The notes under the pieces: model-generated | Databases searched by the model: none | Told to the model about the DNA's origin: nothing | The model's input: only the letters and a program-made list of their open reading frames with translations | Shown here: piece by piece, positions 47,253 through 60,232 of the stretch | Layout: each line of letters starts with the position of its first letter | Position numbering within the stretch: the first letter of the stretch is position 1 | Assembly (NCBI GenBank): GCA_008692225.1 | Contig: VICG01000004.1 | Location: 3,267,001 to 3,331,000 of the forward strand | DNA: 64,000 nt | Reading direction: 5' to 3' | From: Monilinia fructicola | Lineage: Eukaryota > Ascomycota > Leotiomycetes > Helotiales > Sclerotiniaceae | Program-made: the position numbers and the translations under genes

Positions 47253-48054
47253 CTCGGGCGCGTTTTAAAAAGAGGCATAGGCGAATATAAAACTTATAAT
47301 TATTCAACGAAACTTTAATATAATTTTATATCATTTATATATATATTAAATTTAGCATTTTAATATCTTTCTATAAAGTTTTTATACTATAAAAATAATT
47401 TTTAAGAGAATAATAATACTATAAAGTTAGTGATTTTAGAAAGTTTAAGGATTTATCAATATATGAATTTAAAATTCAACAATATATATAAAGTTTGAAA
47501 AATAAAATCATAGAAAAATAATATAATCTTTGAAGTTTTATTAAATATTTTTCTAATTGTATATTATTCATTATACTAATATATATATTGATATAAAGAA
47601 TAAAAAATTGAAATTTTTAATAAAAAAATATACTTATATGATATAAATAAGCGAATTTACCCCTTTAAAAATCGTAAATTTTCCTATATTTTTAACTTTA
47701 TTAATATATATATCTTAAGTATCAATAGAGATATTGAAATTCTAAAATAAGATATCTAAAATTTAGCTTTCATTTTATTATTTAACAAAGTTTGATAAAT
47801 TTAATTATAATATTCGTTAAACTATTCAATATTAATATAAATCCCTAATTTTTTATTAAATTTCTGATATTCATATATCTTATTATACTATTATTCATTC
47901 AATATTGGGTTTTATAATACAAAATTTTTATAGTAAGTAAAGAAATACTAAATCTATATATAATACTTATAAATTTTATAAAATTATATTTAGATTTCGT
48001 TGAATAATTATAAGTTATATTTTTTGCGTATGCCTCTTTTAGAACCCGCCCGAG
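47253..48054. mobile_element. TA-flanked element with terminal inverted repeats, MITE-like
   Basis: The left end reads CTCGGGCGCG and the right end is its inverted counterpart ending CCCGAG. The two arms match over about 75 bases, sharing AAGAGGCATA and AACTTATAATTATTCAACGAAA on opposite strands. Each end is flanked by TA (47251-47252 and 48055-48056), as expected for Tc1/mariner-type insertion. The 802-base length and absence of an ORF suggest a non-autonomous, RIP-mutated copy. The superfamily is inferred only from the TA flank. Confidence 0.6.
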
Positions 48055-48221
48055 TACTATTAATACTTTAATAATAATTCCGTAGACTCTTTCGCCGGTT
48101 ATTATTAATAGTAATCTATTTTAATACGAGGATAATAGTCTATAAAAAAGTTAAATTAGTTATTATTAGAATTCATTTAAAAATTAAAACAATTTTAGTT
48201 CAAAAATAATATTCTATTAAT

Positions 48222-48275
48222 TACTAGCACTCGCGGAAAATAAATTTTCAGACTATGGATTCTTCGAATTTTATT
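48222..48275. repeat. Right copy of a direct repeat flanking the TIR element
   Basis: Reads ACTAGCACTCGCGGAAAAT and AGACTATGGATTC, matching 47161-47214 in the same orientation. Confidence 0.7.
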
Positions 48276-48328
48276 ACTTGATAGGGGCTAGCCCCCAAAC
48301 CCTCAATCCTAATAACTATTCTATGAAT

Positions 48329-48392
48329 TTTTTTCACAGGCCACTACCGGTAATGGCCCGTTTCGATAAGGGGAATGGTGGCCCGCGAAAAA
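48329..48392. repeat. GC-rich palindromic island, copy 1
   Basis: The word GGCCACTACCGGTAATGGCC, nearly self-complementary, is followed by a spacer TTTCGATAAGGGG and then GGTGGCCCGCGAAAA. It can pair with the preceding TTTTCACAGGCCAC arm. It is conspicuous in otherwise AT-rich DNA. Confidence 0.8.
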
Positions 48393-48508
48393 TAATCGAA
48401 TCGGCCACCACCATAATTCGCTCAAATATTAATATAATTTAAAAATTGAAAATCGTATATTATAAAGTTTTATTTAAATTATTTATATATAAGATTTTAA
48501 TAATTATT

Positions 48509-49350
48509 CTATGAATTTTTTCGCGGGCCACTATCAGTGATAGCCCATTTCGATAAGAAAGATCGTGGCCCGCGAAAAATAATCGAAACGGCTATTATTA
48601 TAATTCGCTTGAATATTAATATAATTTAAAAATTTAAAATCGTATATTATAAAGATTAATTTAAGTTTTTTATATATAAAATTTATTTTAAATTATTTCA
48701 AAAATTGAAGGATTTATATAGATTTTAATATATTAATATTTTAGTAATATATAAGGTAAAGCTATTTCAACAAGGGAGTAGTAGCTTAACAAAATATTTA
48801 TTTTAATTTTTAATTCATTATTATTATAATTAATTAAAATCTCTATATATAAATTGAAAATTTAAAATCTTATATTATAAAGATTTATTTAAATAATTTA
48901 TATATAAAATTTATTTTGAATTATTTTAAAGATTAAAGGATTTATATAAGTTTAAATTATTAAGTATATAAAAATGATTAGCTAAAATAATATAGAGTAA
49001 TAGTATTTCGAAAAATATTACATTTTAAATAATATTTTTTATATATTAATATTAATTTAATTTTTTATTATAAAAATCTAAAAAAGATAATATCAAAATA
49101 AAACAAGTAAAAAGCTTTATAACATTTTTTTAAAATTTCAAAATTCGAATTATTTATTATAAAGGTATAATATATATTTTAAAATAAATAAGCTATTTTA
49201 TTTAAATGTAACAAATTGTTATGGGTATATTTATACTGATTTTATTAGCTTAATTCCATTAAATATAAATGGAATTTTTAAAGAATAATATTTTAATAAA
49301 AGAGAAAGATATCCTAGTTGTATTAATACGATTTGTAACCCTAATAATTA
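48509..49350. repeat. Tandem-type unit, about 840 bp, with palindromic island copy 2
   Basis: Starts TTCTATGAATTTTTTCGCGG, with its island at 48519-48579 (TCGCGGGCCAC ... GTGGCCCGCGA), and runs through recurring words such as GAAGGATTTATATAG and GCTTTATAACATT to the start of the next unit. Units of the same order recur at 61492 onwards. Confidence 0.65.
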
Positions 49351-49806
49351 TTCTATAAATTTTTTCGTAAGCCATTACCGATAGTAATCTATTTCAATAG
49401 GGGAGGATAATAGTCTACGAAAAATAATTGAATTAGCTATTATTATAATTCGTTTAAATATTGATATAATTTAAAAATTTAAAATTGTATATTATATAAA
49501 GCTTTCTTTAAATTATTTATATATAAAATCCTTTTTAATTTATTTTAAAAATTGAAGGATTTATATGGATTTTAATATATTAGTATTTTAGTAATATATA
49601 AAGTAAAGTTATTTTAATAGAGGGGTAATAGTCTAATAAAATATTTATTCAAATTCGAATTTATTATTACTTTAATTAGCTTGAATCTTTATACAAATTA
49701 AAAATTCGAAATATTATATAATTGGAATTTATTTACATATATACTAACCTTTAATTTGTTGAGTTCAATATTTTCTAATAAAGAACGAAAAAGCCTGATA
49801 ACTATT
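49351..49806. repeat. Shortened unit, about 455 bp, with palindromic island copy 3
   Basis: The island at 49361-49424 is eroded (TCGTAAGCCATTACCG ... AGTCTACGAAAA), mostly by C-to-T and G-to-A type changes. The unit ends early where the next island begins. Confidence 0.6.
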
Positions 49807-49812
49807 CTATGA

Positions 49813-49880
49813 ATTTTTTCGCGGATCATCATCGGTGGTGGCCTATTTCGATAGGGGGGGTAGTAACCCGCGAAAAAAAT
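49813..49880. repeat. GC-rich palindromic island, copy 4
   Basis: Reads TTTTTCGCGGATCATCATCG, a GGTGGTGGCC word, the CGATAGGGGGGG spacer and CCCGCGAAAA. Confidence 0.75.
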
Positions 49881-49964
49881 CTCGAATTGGCCATTATCAA
49901 AATTCCCTCAAATTTTAAAATATTTTTAATTTTGAAAATGGTATTTTATTGATATTCATTCAAA

Positions 49965-50600
49965 TTTTCTAAATAAAAAGTTTATTTTTAATTATCTATT
50001 ATATTAATAGATTTGTATTAAATTAAAATATTAATAATATATAAATGATTGTATTAAACAATATAAGGTAGTATATTATTATTTTAATTTAACTTATAAA
50101 TAAAAAAAATTCAATAAAAATTTATTTTATTATAAAATCTTATTATAAAAATAATAATTCTATAAATCTTTAATTAAATATTCTAAATATAAAGTTTATT
50201 TTCAATTATTTATTATATTAATAAATTTGTATTAGATTGAAATATTAATGATATATAAGTGGTTGTATCGAATAATATAAAATAATATATTATTATTTCA
50301 ATTTAATTTATAAATAAAAAAATTCAATAAAAATTTATTTTATTATAAAATCTTATTATAAAAATAATAACTCTATAAATTTTTAATTAAATATTTTAAA
50401 TATAAAGTTTATTTTTAATTATCTATTATATTAATAAATTTATATTAAATTGAAATATTAATAATATATAAATGATTGTATAGAATAATATATGGTAATA
50501 TATAATTCTTACGATTTAATATATATAATTCAAAATTTAACAAAAAAAATCAATATTATTATAAACTTAAAAACAAAAAAAATAATATTATAAATCTTTA
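49965..50600. repeat. About 213-bp tandem repeat, 3 copies
   Basis: Words such as AAAGTTTATTTTTAATTATC and TTCAATAAAAATTTATTTTA recur with a spacing of about 213 bases, starting near 49979, 50193 and 50406. Confidence 0.75.
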
Positions 50601-51841
50601 ATTAAATTTTAAAACTCCAAAATTTATTTTTTATATTAAAAAATCTATATTAGTTTATTATATTTTGTTTTATAATTCGATTTTTATATTTAAATTAAAA
50701 AGGGTAATTATATAATCTTTATTATTCCCTTAAAAAAAGACTTTTATTTATTCTAAATTTTAATTAATTTATACTAATTTTATTAATTATTATAAAAATC
50801 TAAAAAAAATGATATTAAATAAAAATAATTAAAAGGCATTATAATTTCTTAAATTTTTTCGAAATTAAAAACTCTTTTATTAAAAGTATAATATATATAT
50901 TCAAATAAACAGATTATTTTGTTTAAATATAGTAAATTGTTATAGGTATATTTATATTAATTTTATTAATTTAATCTTATTAAGTATAAATAAAACTTTC
51001 AAAGAGTAATACTTTAATTAAAAATAAAAGTATTCCTAATCTTATTAATTTTTAAATTATTTATAATCCATTATTAATTTAATTTGTAATCCTTTATATA
51101 TATATTAACAGATTTAAAACCTAACCTTTTTTAATTAAAAATGAAAAAGCTTTATTAAATTCAATATTTTTTAATTAAAAACGAAAAAGCTTTATTTTAC
51201 ATTAATATATATAAATTCGATTATAAATAGCAAAATGGAGATTATTAATTTTGGTTAAATATTTTAAATCTATTATATTTAAAGCATTTACTTTTGTTTT
51301 GAATTTTAATTTTAAAATTTTATATAATCCTTTGAATTTTTTATTTAAAAAAAATTAAGATTTAAATTTACTTTTAAAATCTACTCTTAAAATCTACATT
51401 AAAATATCTTTTAATATTTCTATTTAAATATTTTAAAATCTACATTTAAATTTTTTCTACAATTTTAAATTTATATTAAAATACCTTTTAACATCTTTAT
51501 TCAAATATTTTAAAATTTACACTCAAATTTACATTTAAATCTATATTAAAAAATGTTTTAACATCTTTTATTCAAATCCTTTAAAATCTACTTTTTAAAT
51601 TTACATTTAAATTTATATATAGAATCTATTTTAATATTTATATTAAAATTTATTTTAACATTTTTTATTTATCTTAAAATTAATCTTTTTGATTTATTTA
51701 AAATGATTAATTATCAAATTTTCTTTTCCCTTTTTACTTTCATTAAATTTGATATTAATAAATTATTCAGTATTTATAAAAAAAACAAAGGATTTTCAAA
51801 TTAAATTAGCTTTTAATAAAATTAAAGAAGTTTTTTTTCTT

Positions 51842-54800
51842 TTATATTATCCTGTATTTCAATTTATTTTATATAATATCTATAAAATCTATATTTAAAA
51901 TTTCAAGAATTATTTAATTACAAATTATTTTAATAATTTGATTTTAAACTATAAAAAAGAAATAATCAATAAAATTATTAATATCTTTCAATCTTTGATT
52001 ATTAAATTTATTAAAATGAATATAAATTTAATAAATTTATTCCAATCTAAATTTAATTTATATCTATTTCTCAAATTAAAGATTAAAACCTATTTTCAAT
52101 ATTCCCTTTGTAAAATATTAAAATCTAATAAAAAAAATTTAAAAAAACATTTAAATTTTACACATAACAATATTTCCCTTGATTTTGATTTAATAAATAA
52201 TATTTCAGATTAAATATTAGCTTTGAATTGCTTTTTTTTTAAAATTCAATTAAAAAATAAATAAATAGATTTAAATATTTTAAATATTTCTCAATCTCAT
52301 TTTTTAATTAATATTAATTCTAATAATAATAATTTTAAATAAAATTTAAATTTAAATTATTTAGATTTAATTAAATCTAATTGAAAGAATGATTTTAAAA
52401 AGAAAATGAAAAAATTAGAAAATAAAAAAAATTTAATTAAAATTAATTCAAAATATTTAACTCCTTTTTTAAAAAAGATCAAAATATATTAATTATTTAT
52501 TTGAATATAATTTAAAAGATTTAATTTAACTTTTAATTATTTCTAATAATAAGATTCAATACAAAAAAGCTTTTAAATTAGTATTATTTCATTTAAAAGA
52601 ATTATTATATTCTAGTTTAAATAAAGTTATTTATTTCAAATAAAATATATTTAAACATTATAAATAACTTTAAAAAAAATAAAATTTGTAATAAAAGATT
52701 AAAACCTTTAAATAATAATTAAAATCAAATTAAATGTTTTACTTTATTTAAATCATTTTTTCTATTTCTACTTAATTATACTTTATTATTTAATAATAAA
52801 TATTTCCCCGATTTTTAAAAATTTAAAAAGAAAAAATATTAGAATTAGTGAATTTAGAATTAGATTTAATAAAAACAAATAAAAATTGTATTAAAAATAC
52901 TGAAAGTTCTTTAAAAAAGATTAAAAAATCTTTAAATCAAAATATTAATAAATTTTAATTTAAAAGTTTAAATTAATTTAATAATATTAATAAAAAGGAT
53001 TTAGAATTTAATTTTAAAGAATTTCAATACTTTAAATAAAGAATTTCAATATGATTTAAATAAATCTAATTTTATTAATTTATCTAATTTAAATTTCAAT
53101 AATAATTTAAATGAAAATGATATTTTAACTATTTTTCAAAAAATAAATGAATTTTCTAATAAAAGTTTAAAAAAAATTATTTATAGGATTTTTAAGAATT
53201 ATAATTAAATGTTTCAAACAAAAAAAACAGATTTAAATATATTTATTAGTCTTATTAATTATTTTTTTGCAATAAAAAGTATTAAAAAAATAATTTAAAG
53301 AAAATTTTTTCAATAAAAAATACCTTATTTTTATTTTAGTATTATTTATAATTTATATATTGCGCTTAATTATTAATTATAGAATATAATATTCATTTAT
53401 TATTATTAGAATTTAAGAATTAATTTAAATATTATATTAGCAAATTTTATAAATAAATATTTTCAAAATTGTAATCAAATAGTTTTAATTAAAATTTTAT
53501 TAAATAAATCATTTTGTTTTAAAATAAATTCAGAATTATTAAATCAAACTTCAATTAATAATTAACAATTTGGAATAGAATACAATATCTTATAAAGATA
53601 TTATTATTAATATAAATAATATTAAATCATTATTTAAAGAAAGTATTTAATAAAATTTATAATTTTCTTATAATTAATCTTTTAATAAAAATTGATTGTA
53701 TACCGAGTATAATTATATAACATTAAAAGAATTTAGTATATATAAAGATCGAAAGTATAATTATTTATTTATTAATTTTTAAAGACGTTTTTATTTAAAC
53801 ATTGCAAATAATAATTAATTTCTTATTAATAAAATTATTAATACTGAAAAAATTAAGAGATTAATTTTTTAATATTTCGAATAATAATTTAATTTTAAAT
53901 AAAGCTTATTATAAATTGTTTTTAAAAAATGTATTAAAATTTAAAAAGTTATTATTATTATTAATTTATTTATTTTAATAATTTTTTATCGAAAAAAATG
54001 GAATTAACTAGTTTATATTATCAAAATTTATATAAAGATAGATAAAAATTATTTTTAAATATTAATAACTTTTTATTTATAATTAATATCTCGAAATATA
54101 AAAGTTAATCAAAAAGTGAGAAACTTAATATTTAATATTAAATATTTACCTTTGAAAAGTTTTGAAGATTTTATTATTATATATAATTTTAATTAATCCT
54201 TTTATAAATATATTAAATATTTCAAATATAAGATTTAATTATAATTTAATAAATCCTTATTAATTTTATATTAATCGAATATTCTTTAAATGCTAAAGAT
54301 TTTAATTATATTTTAAAGAATCTTTACTAAAAGTTTATTTTCTATTAATTTAAATCTTTAAAAATATCGATAATTAATTATTAGTATTATTTTAAAAAAA
54401 TTTATAAAAGAAAATATTAATCAAAATATTTTAGTTATTAAAGAAGGATAAAAGCTTTAATTTTAATTTTATTAAAGCGAAATTAAATGAATTATTTAAT
54501 AAATATTGAAGAATCTTTATTATAGTAGAATTAATTTTAATTTCTTTAATATTTAAATTAATTTACAAAATAAATATTTATAATTCTTCCATTAAGATAT
54601 TATAAATTTTTCAATTTAAATTTAGATATTAATACAAATAATTTTATCCTTTATATTTAATTTAACGTTCAAATAATTTAAAAAAAAGAAACTTTAAAAT
54701 TAATAATTTAATTTTAAAGTATTCTAAAAAAGGATAATTCTAATGAAAAGAATAATTTTTAAAAGCACTTTTTAAATTTAGATTCTGATATAATTAATAA

Positions 54801-56020
54801 TATTCAAATGGTTAAAAAGTTAACAATATTTGAATTTTAATAAATTTTCAATACCTTCTTAAACTCTTATATTTTTAATTAATTATTAAAAGAGTTTTTA
54901 AATAATTTAAATATTTTATTTTGTATTCTATAGTACAATTTAATAGAAGATTTTAGTAAAAATTCCATATATTTATTAAAGATTTATATATATATTAAAC
55001 GTTCTATTTATTAATAATAATAAATATTTCAATTATTTATTAATAAATGTATTAAAGACTTTAAAGATTATTATTATTATTATTCTTTTAATTACTTTAA
55101 AATTAGATATATTTAATAAAGCTAAAAACTTTAATATTCCTTTGTTTTATATAGGAAGATAATTTAGAGGTTAAAAGTTTAACATTAATTAGTATCAAAT
55201 CAATTATTAAAGAAAAGCTTTTTAATAATAATTAAATTAATTAAATTAAATAATGAGAATAAGTTAAATTGATTTATAATTAATAAATGTGATTTATTGA
55301 TTATTAGTATTAATTATTGAAATATTATATATCAATTTAAGAATCTATTAAAGATTAAATTTTAATTTATATTTTTAATTGAAAATATTATTATTTTCAA
55401 TAAAAAACTAAATTAATAAATTATTTATCTTTTTAAAATTTAATTATTATTTAGGTTTTTAATACTTAGAAATAATATTAAATATAAAGCTAAGATATTT
55501 AATTTAAGTGTTCTCAAATTTCAAAATCTAAAGGTTTAAAATCATATTAATGATAATTTTAAGTTAAATTTTTTTTTTAAATAATAAAGATAAGATTATT
55601 ATATTTTACCTTTTTAAATTTGAAGTTATATAATTAGCTAATTATTTAAATTATTCTTATTATTATTTGAAATTTATTTGATAATAAAAAAAATAAAATT
55701 CTTCATTCTTTTTTTAATATTTTAAATAATCTTTTATAATATTATTATTTATACCTTTATTTTAAAAGAAGAGATTAATTATTCGAATATTCGTTTAATT
55801 ATATATTATAAATTTTGTTGGTTTTTTATAGAATTCCTTTTAAAAATCTAATCAAAATAGCTAAGATTTAAATTCTAATAAATTTATATTTTTTTATAAT
55901 AAATCAGAAAGAGAATGATAAATTAAATAATTTTGATTTTAATCGAGTAGAATTAAAAAAATACTTAAGGGAAATTATATATAAACAATGTATATTATGG
56001 ATTTATACTTAAATAATATT
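51842..56020 (+). pseudogene. RIP-degraded OrsD / RecQ-like helicase gene (telomere-linked-helicase type)
   Basis: No intact ORF exists, but motifs survive in order on the plus strand. At 51842-52168 two zinc-finger-like segments have spacing C-x2-C ... H-x4-H: first FILYNIYKIYI ... NYLITNY, with Tyr at every ligand position, then FQYSLCKIL ... KKHLNFTH, with one Tyr. TAT for TGT or CAT is what RIP would produce. This is the OrsD pattern. At about 54441-54600 a Walker-A-like DKSFNFNF word is followed by RIFIIVELILISLIFKLIYK, like RecQ motifs I and Ia. At 55771-55848 NYSNIRLIIYY ... FIEFLLKI resembles RecQ motif V and the segment after it. At about 55947-56010 ELKKYLREIIYKQCILWIYT resembles the start of a RecQ zinc region. 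The frame changes several times. The order fits fungal telomere-linked helicases. Confidence 0.6.
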
Positions 56021-56887
56021 ATAATTGAATATTATTTTATTAAATTAGAAATTATATGATTTTATATTTTAATAAACAAAATATTATATAAATTTAAATA
56101 AATAGTATAAAAGAAAGATAAATAAAATTTAAAAATAAGTTAGCTTTAGTTATAAATGTATTATTTAAAGTATATTCAAATAATTATATTTTTTGTTTCT
56201 TTAGTAAAAAAATATAATATAAATTATATAATTAAAGATTATTTATTAAAAAATTATATCAAATAAAATAAATATAATAATACTAATTTTATTAGTAACA
56301 AAATTAAGGAATTTCAAACAATTTAATATTTAATTAATTATTAATAATTGTTGTTTTTCTTGCTTTTTTTCTACAAAAAATATATAAGACTATAAAACAA
56401 AAGTTAAATATTAAAAATTGTTTTTTTTTAAATTTATTTTTAATATTAATTAATTATTTTCTTTGGATTAAAAGATATATTATACGAAAGGAATTATTAG
56501 AAATCTTTTTTGATTCTGAATTTTTAATTACTTGGTTTAATAATTCTTTATTAAATATTAAAATCAATTTTACTATTAAGTTTTTTAGTAAATTTAAATT
56601 CAAAGGGATAAATATAAATATTATATATAGTTTATATTTTTTATTAAATAGTATAGATTTATTTAATATCTAAGATTATTTTAAATAATTAATATTTAAA
56701 ATAATAAAATTGAAATACGTAAATCAAAGAGTTTATTTATTAAAAGAGTTATAATCTTTAATATTATAATTTAAATATAAATAAACCTATATTTTAATTT
56801 AAAACATTTAAATAGTTAATTCGAATATTATTTATATATATACATTTTATTGTTTAAATGTAAAGTGTAAGAAATGTATATCAAATA

Positions 56888-57360
56888 ATCTTTATTAATA
56901 AATAGAATAGAAAATGAATTTTAAATAGATTATATATTGAATATTTATTCAATAGAAAATAGATTATAAAAATAGATTTTATAATAAATATTTATTTAAT
57001 AGAAAAAAAATTATAAATAGATTATATAATAAGTAAATATTTAATAGAAAATAAATTATAAATAGATTGTATAAACAAATAATTATTTAATAGAAAATAA
57101 ATTATAAATAGATTACATAATAAGTATCTATTTAATAGAAAATGAATTAGAAATAGATTTTATAATAAATATATTATATATTAAATATATTAAACAATCT
57201 TTATTAATAAATAGAATAGAAAATGAATTTTGAATAGATTATATATTAAAATATTTCTTTAATAGAAAATGAATTATAAATAGATTATATAATAAGTATT
57301 TATTTAATAGAAAATGATTTAGAAATAGATTTTATAATAAATATTTTATATATTAAATAA
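56888..57360. repeat. About 45-bp tandem repeat with higher-order copy
   Basis: The word TTTAATAGAAAATRAATTA recurs about every 44-47 bases. A longer segment, starting CAATCTTTATTAATAAATAG in the second copy, recurs about 308 bases apart (near 56887 and 57195), showing a higher-order duplication. Confidence 0.8.
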
Positions 57361-58893
57361 AATCTAAATACATTATATATTAAATATATTATATAAAACA
57401 TTAAATCCAAATAGATTCAATATTAATTAGATTATATATTATTTAATATATATAACCGTTATATAGAATATTAATTTAGCTTTATTTTATATAATGAGTA
57501 TTTATACGTGTAAAATATTTTGTTAAAAATTATTAATCCTACTAAATCAATTGTATAATAAAATATTAATAATAAGGAATCTATAAGTATATATATAAAA
57601 GTATACTTTTTAAAGCTTATTAGTATTCTTTATATATTAATAGTAGTACGTATATAGAATTCAAAATAAATCAATTAAATTCAATATCAATATAAAAAGC
57701 TTATTAATAAATAAAAGCTTATTAAATATTAAAATTTTATTAATAGTTATTTTGTATATAAAAGAATTTATTAGAAAATATTTTTTATATAAAATTAATT
57801 GTATACTATTAATCTTATATTAAAAATCTTATAAGTATATAAATGGGGTAAGTTAAAAGTATTATTTAATAAGTAATATTATGTTTTAGGTTTTTAATAA
57901 ATTATTAATATCTATTTTAGTTAAATTTTAATATTATATTATTATAAATTAAATAATTTAATTATAATAATATAAGTATATTATACTTTATAAGTTATTT
58001 AATTTTAGGTGATTCTTTAATAAATTTATAGGGTATTAATATATTAGATTTCTTTCTTTAAGCTTTTTTTTAGTGGAGTTATACGAAATCGTGATATAAT
58101 GTATATATAATGTATATTATAGTATATGATTCGTATATAGTATCTATATAATGTAATTTGTATATATAATGTATATTTGTATATAATATATATATAAGGT
58201 ATATATACTATATATATTATAATTTTTTTTATATGATATAAAAATTTTTATATAATATAAAATTCTATATAGTGTATAATTTTTTATATTGTTTAAAATT
58301 TCTATATAATAAATAAATAAAAAATTTCAAAAAAAAATTTGATTAAAGCTTAAATATATTTCAAAATAATTTTGTAAATATAAACAAATATTATATTTTT
58401 TATAATATAATAGTAGTATATATGATTTTGATTAAAAAAAAAACTTGATTATATAATGATTATTTAATATATTTAAATAATTTGATTATTTAATATATTT
58501 AAATAATTATAGATTTATTATTTTATTTTTTATAAAATATTGAATTTATTTTTCAAAATTTTTATATGATTTGTATATGATGTAAGGATTTTTATATTAT
58601 ATAAAATTTTATATAGAGTTTATATGGGATAAGGGTATATAATGTAAAAAAAATGTTTATATGATATATATATTGTATATATTTTATATATTGAATATGT
58701 ATATTATTATTAAGGTTATATTTAATATGTATAGGTGAGTATATATATTTATTATATAGGCTTAAAATTAGAATTTAGGTATAACATTTTAAAGAACTTA
58801 GTTAAATTATTATTAATTATATGGGTGAGTATATAAATTAATATTTAACTTTAATATAGGGATTGAGAATGCTTTTATTATATATTAAATTTA

Positions 58894-59380
58894 AAGGGCT
58901 ATTTAGAGGGTTATTTAGAGGGCTATTCTTATTAATATATATTGAATTCGAAGGGCTATTTTGAGGGCTATTTTGAGGGTTATTCAGAGGGTTATATATT
59001 AAATTCGAAGAGTTATTTAAAGGGTTATTTTTATTAATATATGTTAAATTTAAGGGATTATTCTAAAGGCTATTTAGAGGGCTATTTTAGAGGTTATATA
59101 TTAAATTTAGAGGGTTATTTTAAAGGGTTATATATTAAATTCCAAGGACTATTTATAGGATTATTTTTATTAATATATGTTAAATTTGAGGGGTTATTCT
59201 AAAGGCTATTTAGAGGGCTATTTAGAGGGTTATATATTAAATTTAAAAAGCTATTTAAAAAAGCTATTCTTATTAATATATATTGAATTCGAAAGGCTAT
59301 TCCAAGGACTATTCTTTTTATTATATATTAAATTTAGAGGGCCATGTATATTAAAATTCAAAGGATTATTTAAAGGGCTA
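58894..59380. repeat. AGGGCTATTTAG 12-bp minisatellite clusters
   Basis: Clusters of the 12-mer AGGGCTATTTAG, with GGTT and AAAG variants, alternate with copies of TATATATTAAATT. In one frame it reads as a Gly-Tyr-Leu-Glu repeat (59177-59440), which is a by-product of the repeat and not a gene. Confidence 0.85.
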
Positions 59381-59424
59381 TTTATATTATATTACTTTAA
59401 ATGTTATAATATTTTATACTATGA

Positions 59425-59940
59425 TTTCATTAAATTATAAGCATTTATATTTTATAAATATCAATTTATATATTTTTTATAATAAATATAACATTATATT
59501 ATTATATATAAAATATCATAATATTTTTATATTATAATTTTATTAAATTATAAGTATTTATATTTTATAAATATAGGCTTGTATACTCTATAATAAATGC
59601 AACGTTATATTATTATATATAAATATTATAATATTTTATATTATAAATTTTATATTATAATTTTATTAAATTATAAGTATCTATACTTTATAAATATAGG
59701 CTTATATATTTTATAATAAATGCAATGTTACATTATTATATATAAATATTATAATATTTTATATTATAATTTTATTGAATTATAAGTATTTATATCCTAT
59801 AAATATAGATTTATATATTTTATAATAAATATAACGTTACATTGTATATATATAAATGTTATAATATTTATATTATAATTTCATTAAATTATAAATATTT
59901 ATATTTTATAATTATAAGCTTATATACCTTATAAGATTCG
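59425..59940. repeat. About 110-bp tandem repeat, 5 copies
   Basis: The word TTAAATTATAAGTATTTATA recurs near 59431, 59543, 59667, 59775 and 59884, each followed by a TATAGGCTTATAT-like and an AATAAATGCAACGTTA-like segment. Confidence 0.8.
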
Positions 59941-60061
59941 TTACGCTTTTATATATTATAGTTAATTATATTATAATATTATTAATATAATCCTTATATA
60001 TTTTAATTATAATAAATATATATAATATCTTTATTAATAATATATTAATTTAAAGGTTATT

Positions 60062-60232
60062 GAACATTATAAGATTATCAAATATATTATTAAAATTATT
60101 AAATATTATAAGATTATTAAGTATTATAAGATTATTAAGCATTATAAGATCACTAAGTATTATAAAATCATCAAGTATTATAAGATTACTAGGTATTATA
60201 AAATTATTAAATATTATAAGTTTATCAAATAT
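60062..60232. repeat. ATTATTAAGTATTATAAG 18-bp minisatellite
   Basis: About nine copies of an 18-mer. The open frame over it (60060-60269) reads as an Ile/Leu/Ser hexapeptide repeat and is not a gene. Confidence 0.85.

Noticed and set aside
59177..59440. 87-codon ORF with Gly-Tyr-Leu-Glu repeats
   Set aside because: It is a by-product of the 12-bp minisatellite in AT-rich DNA and starts at a TTG.
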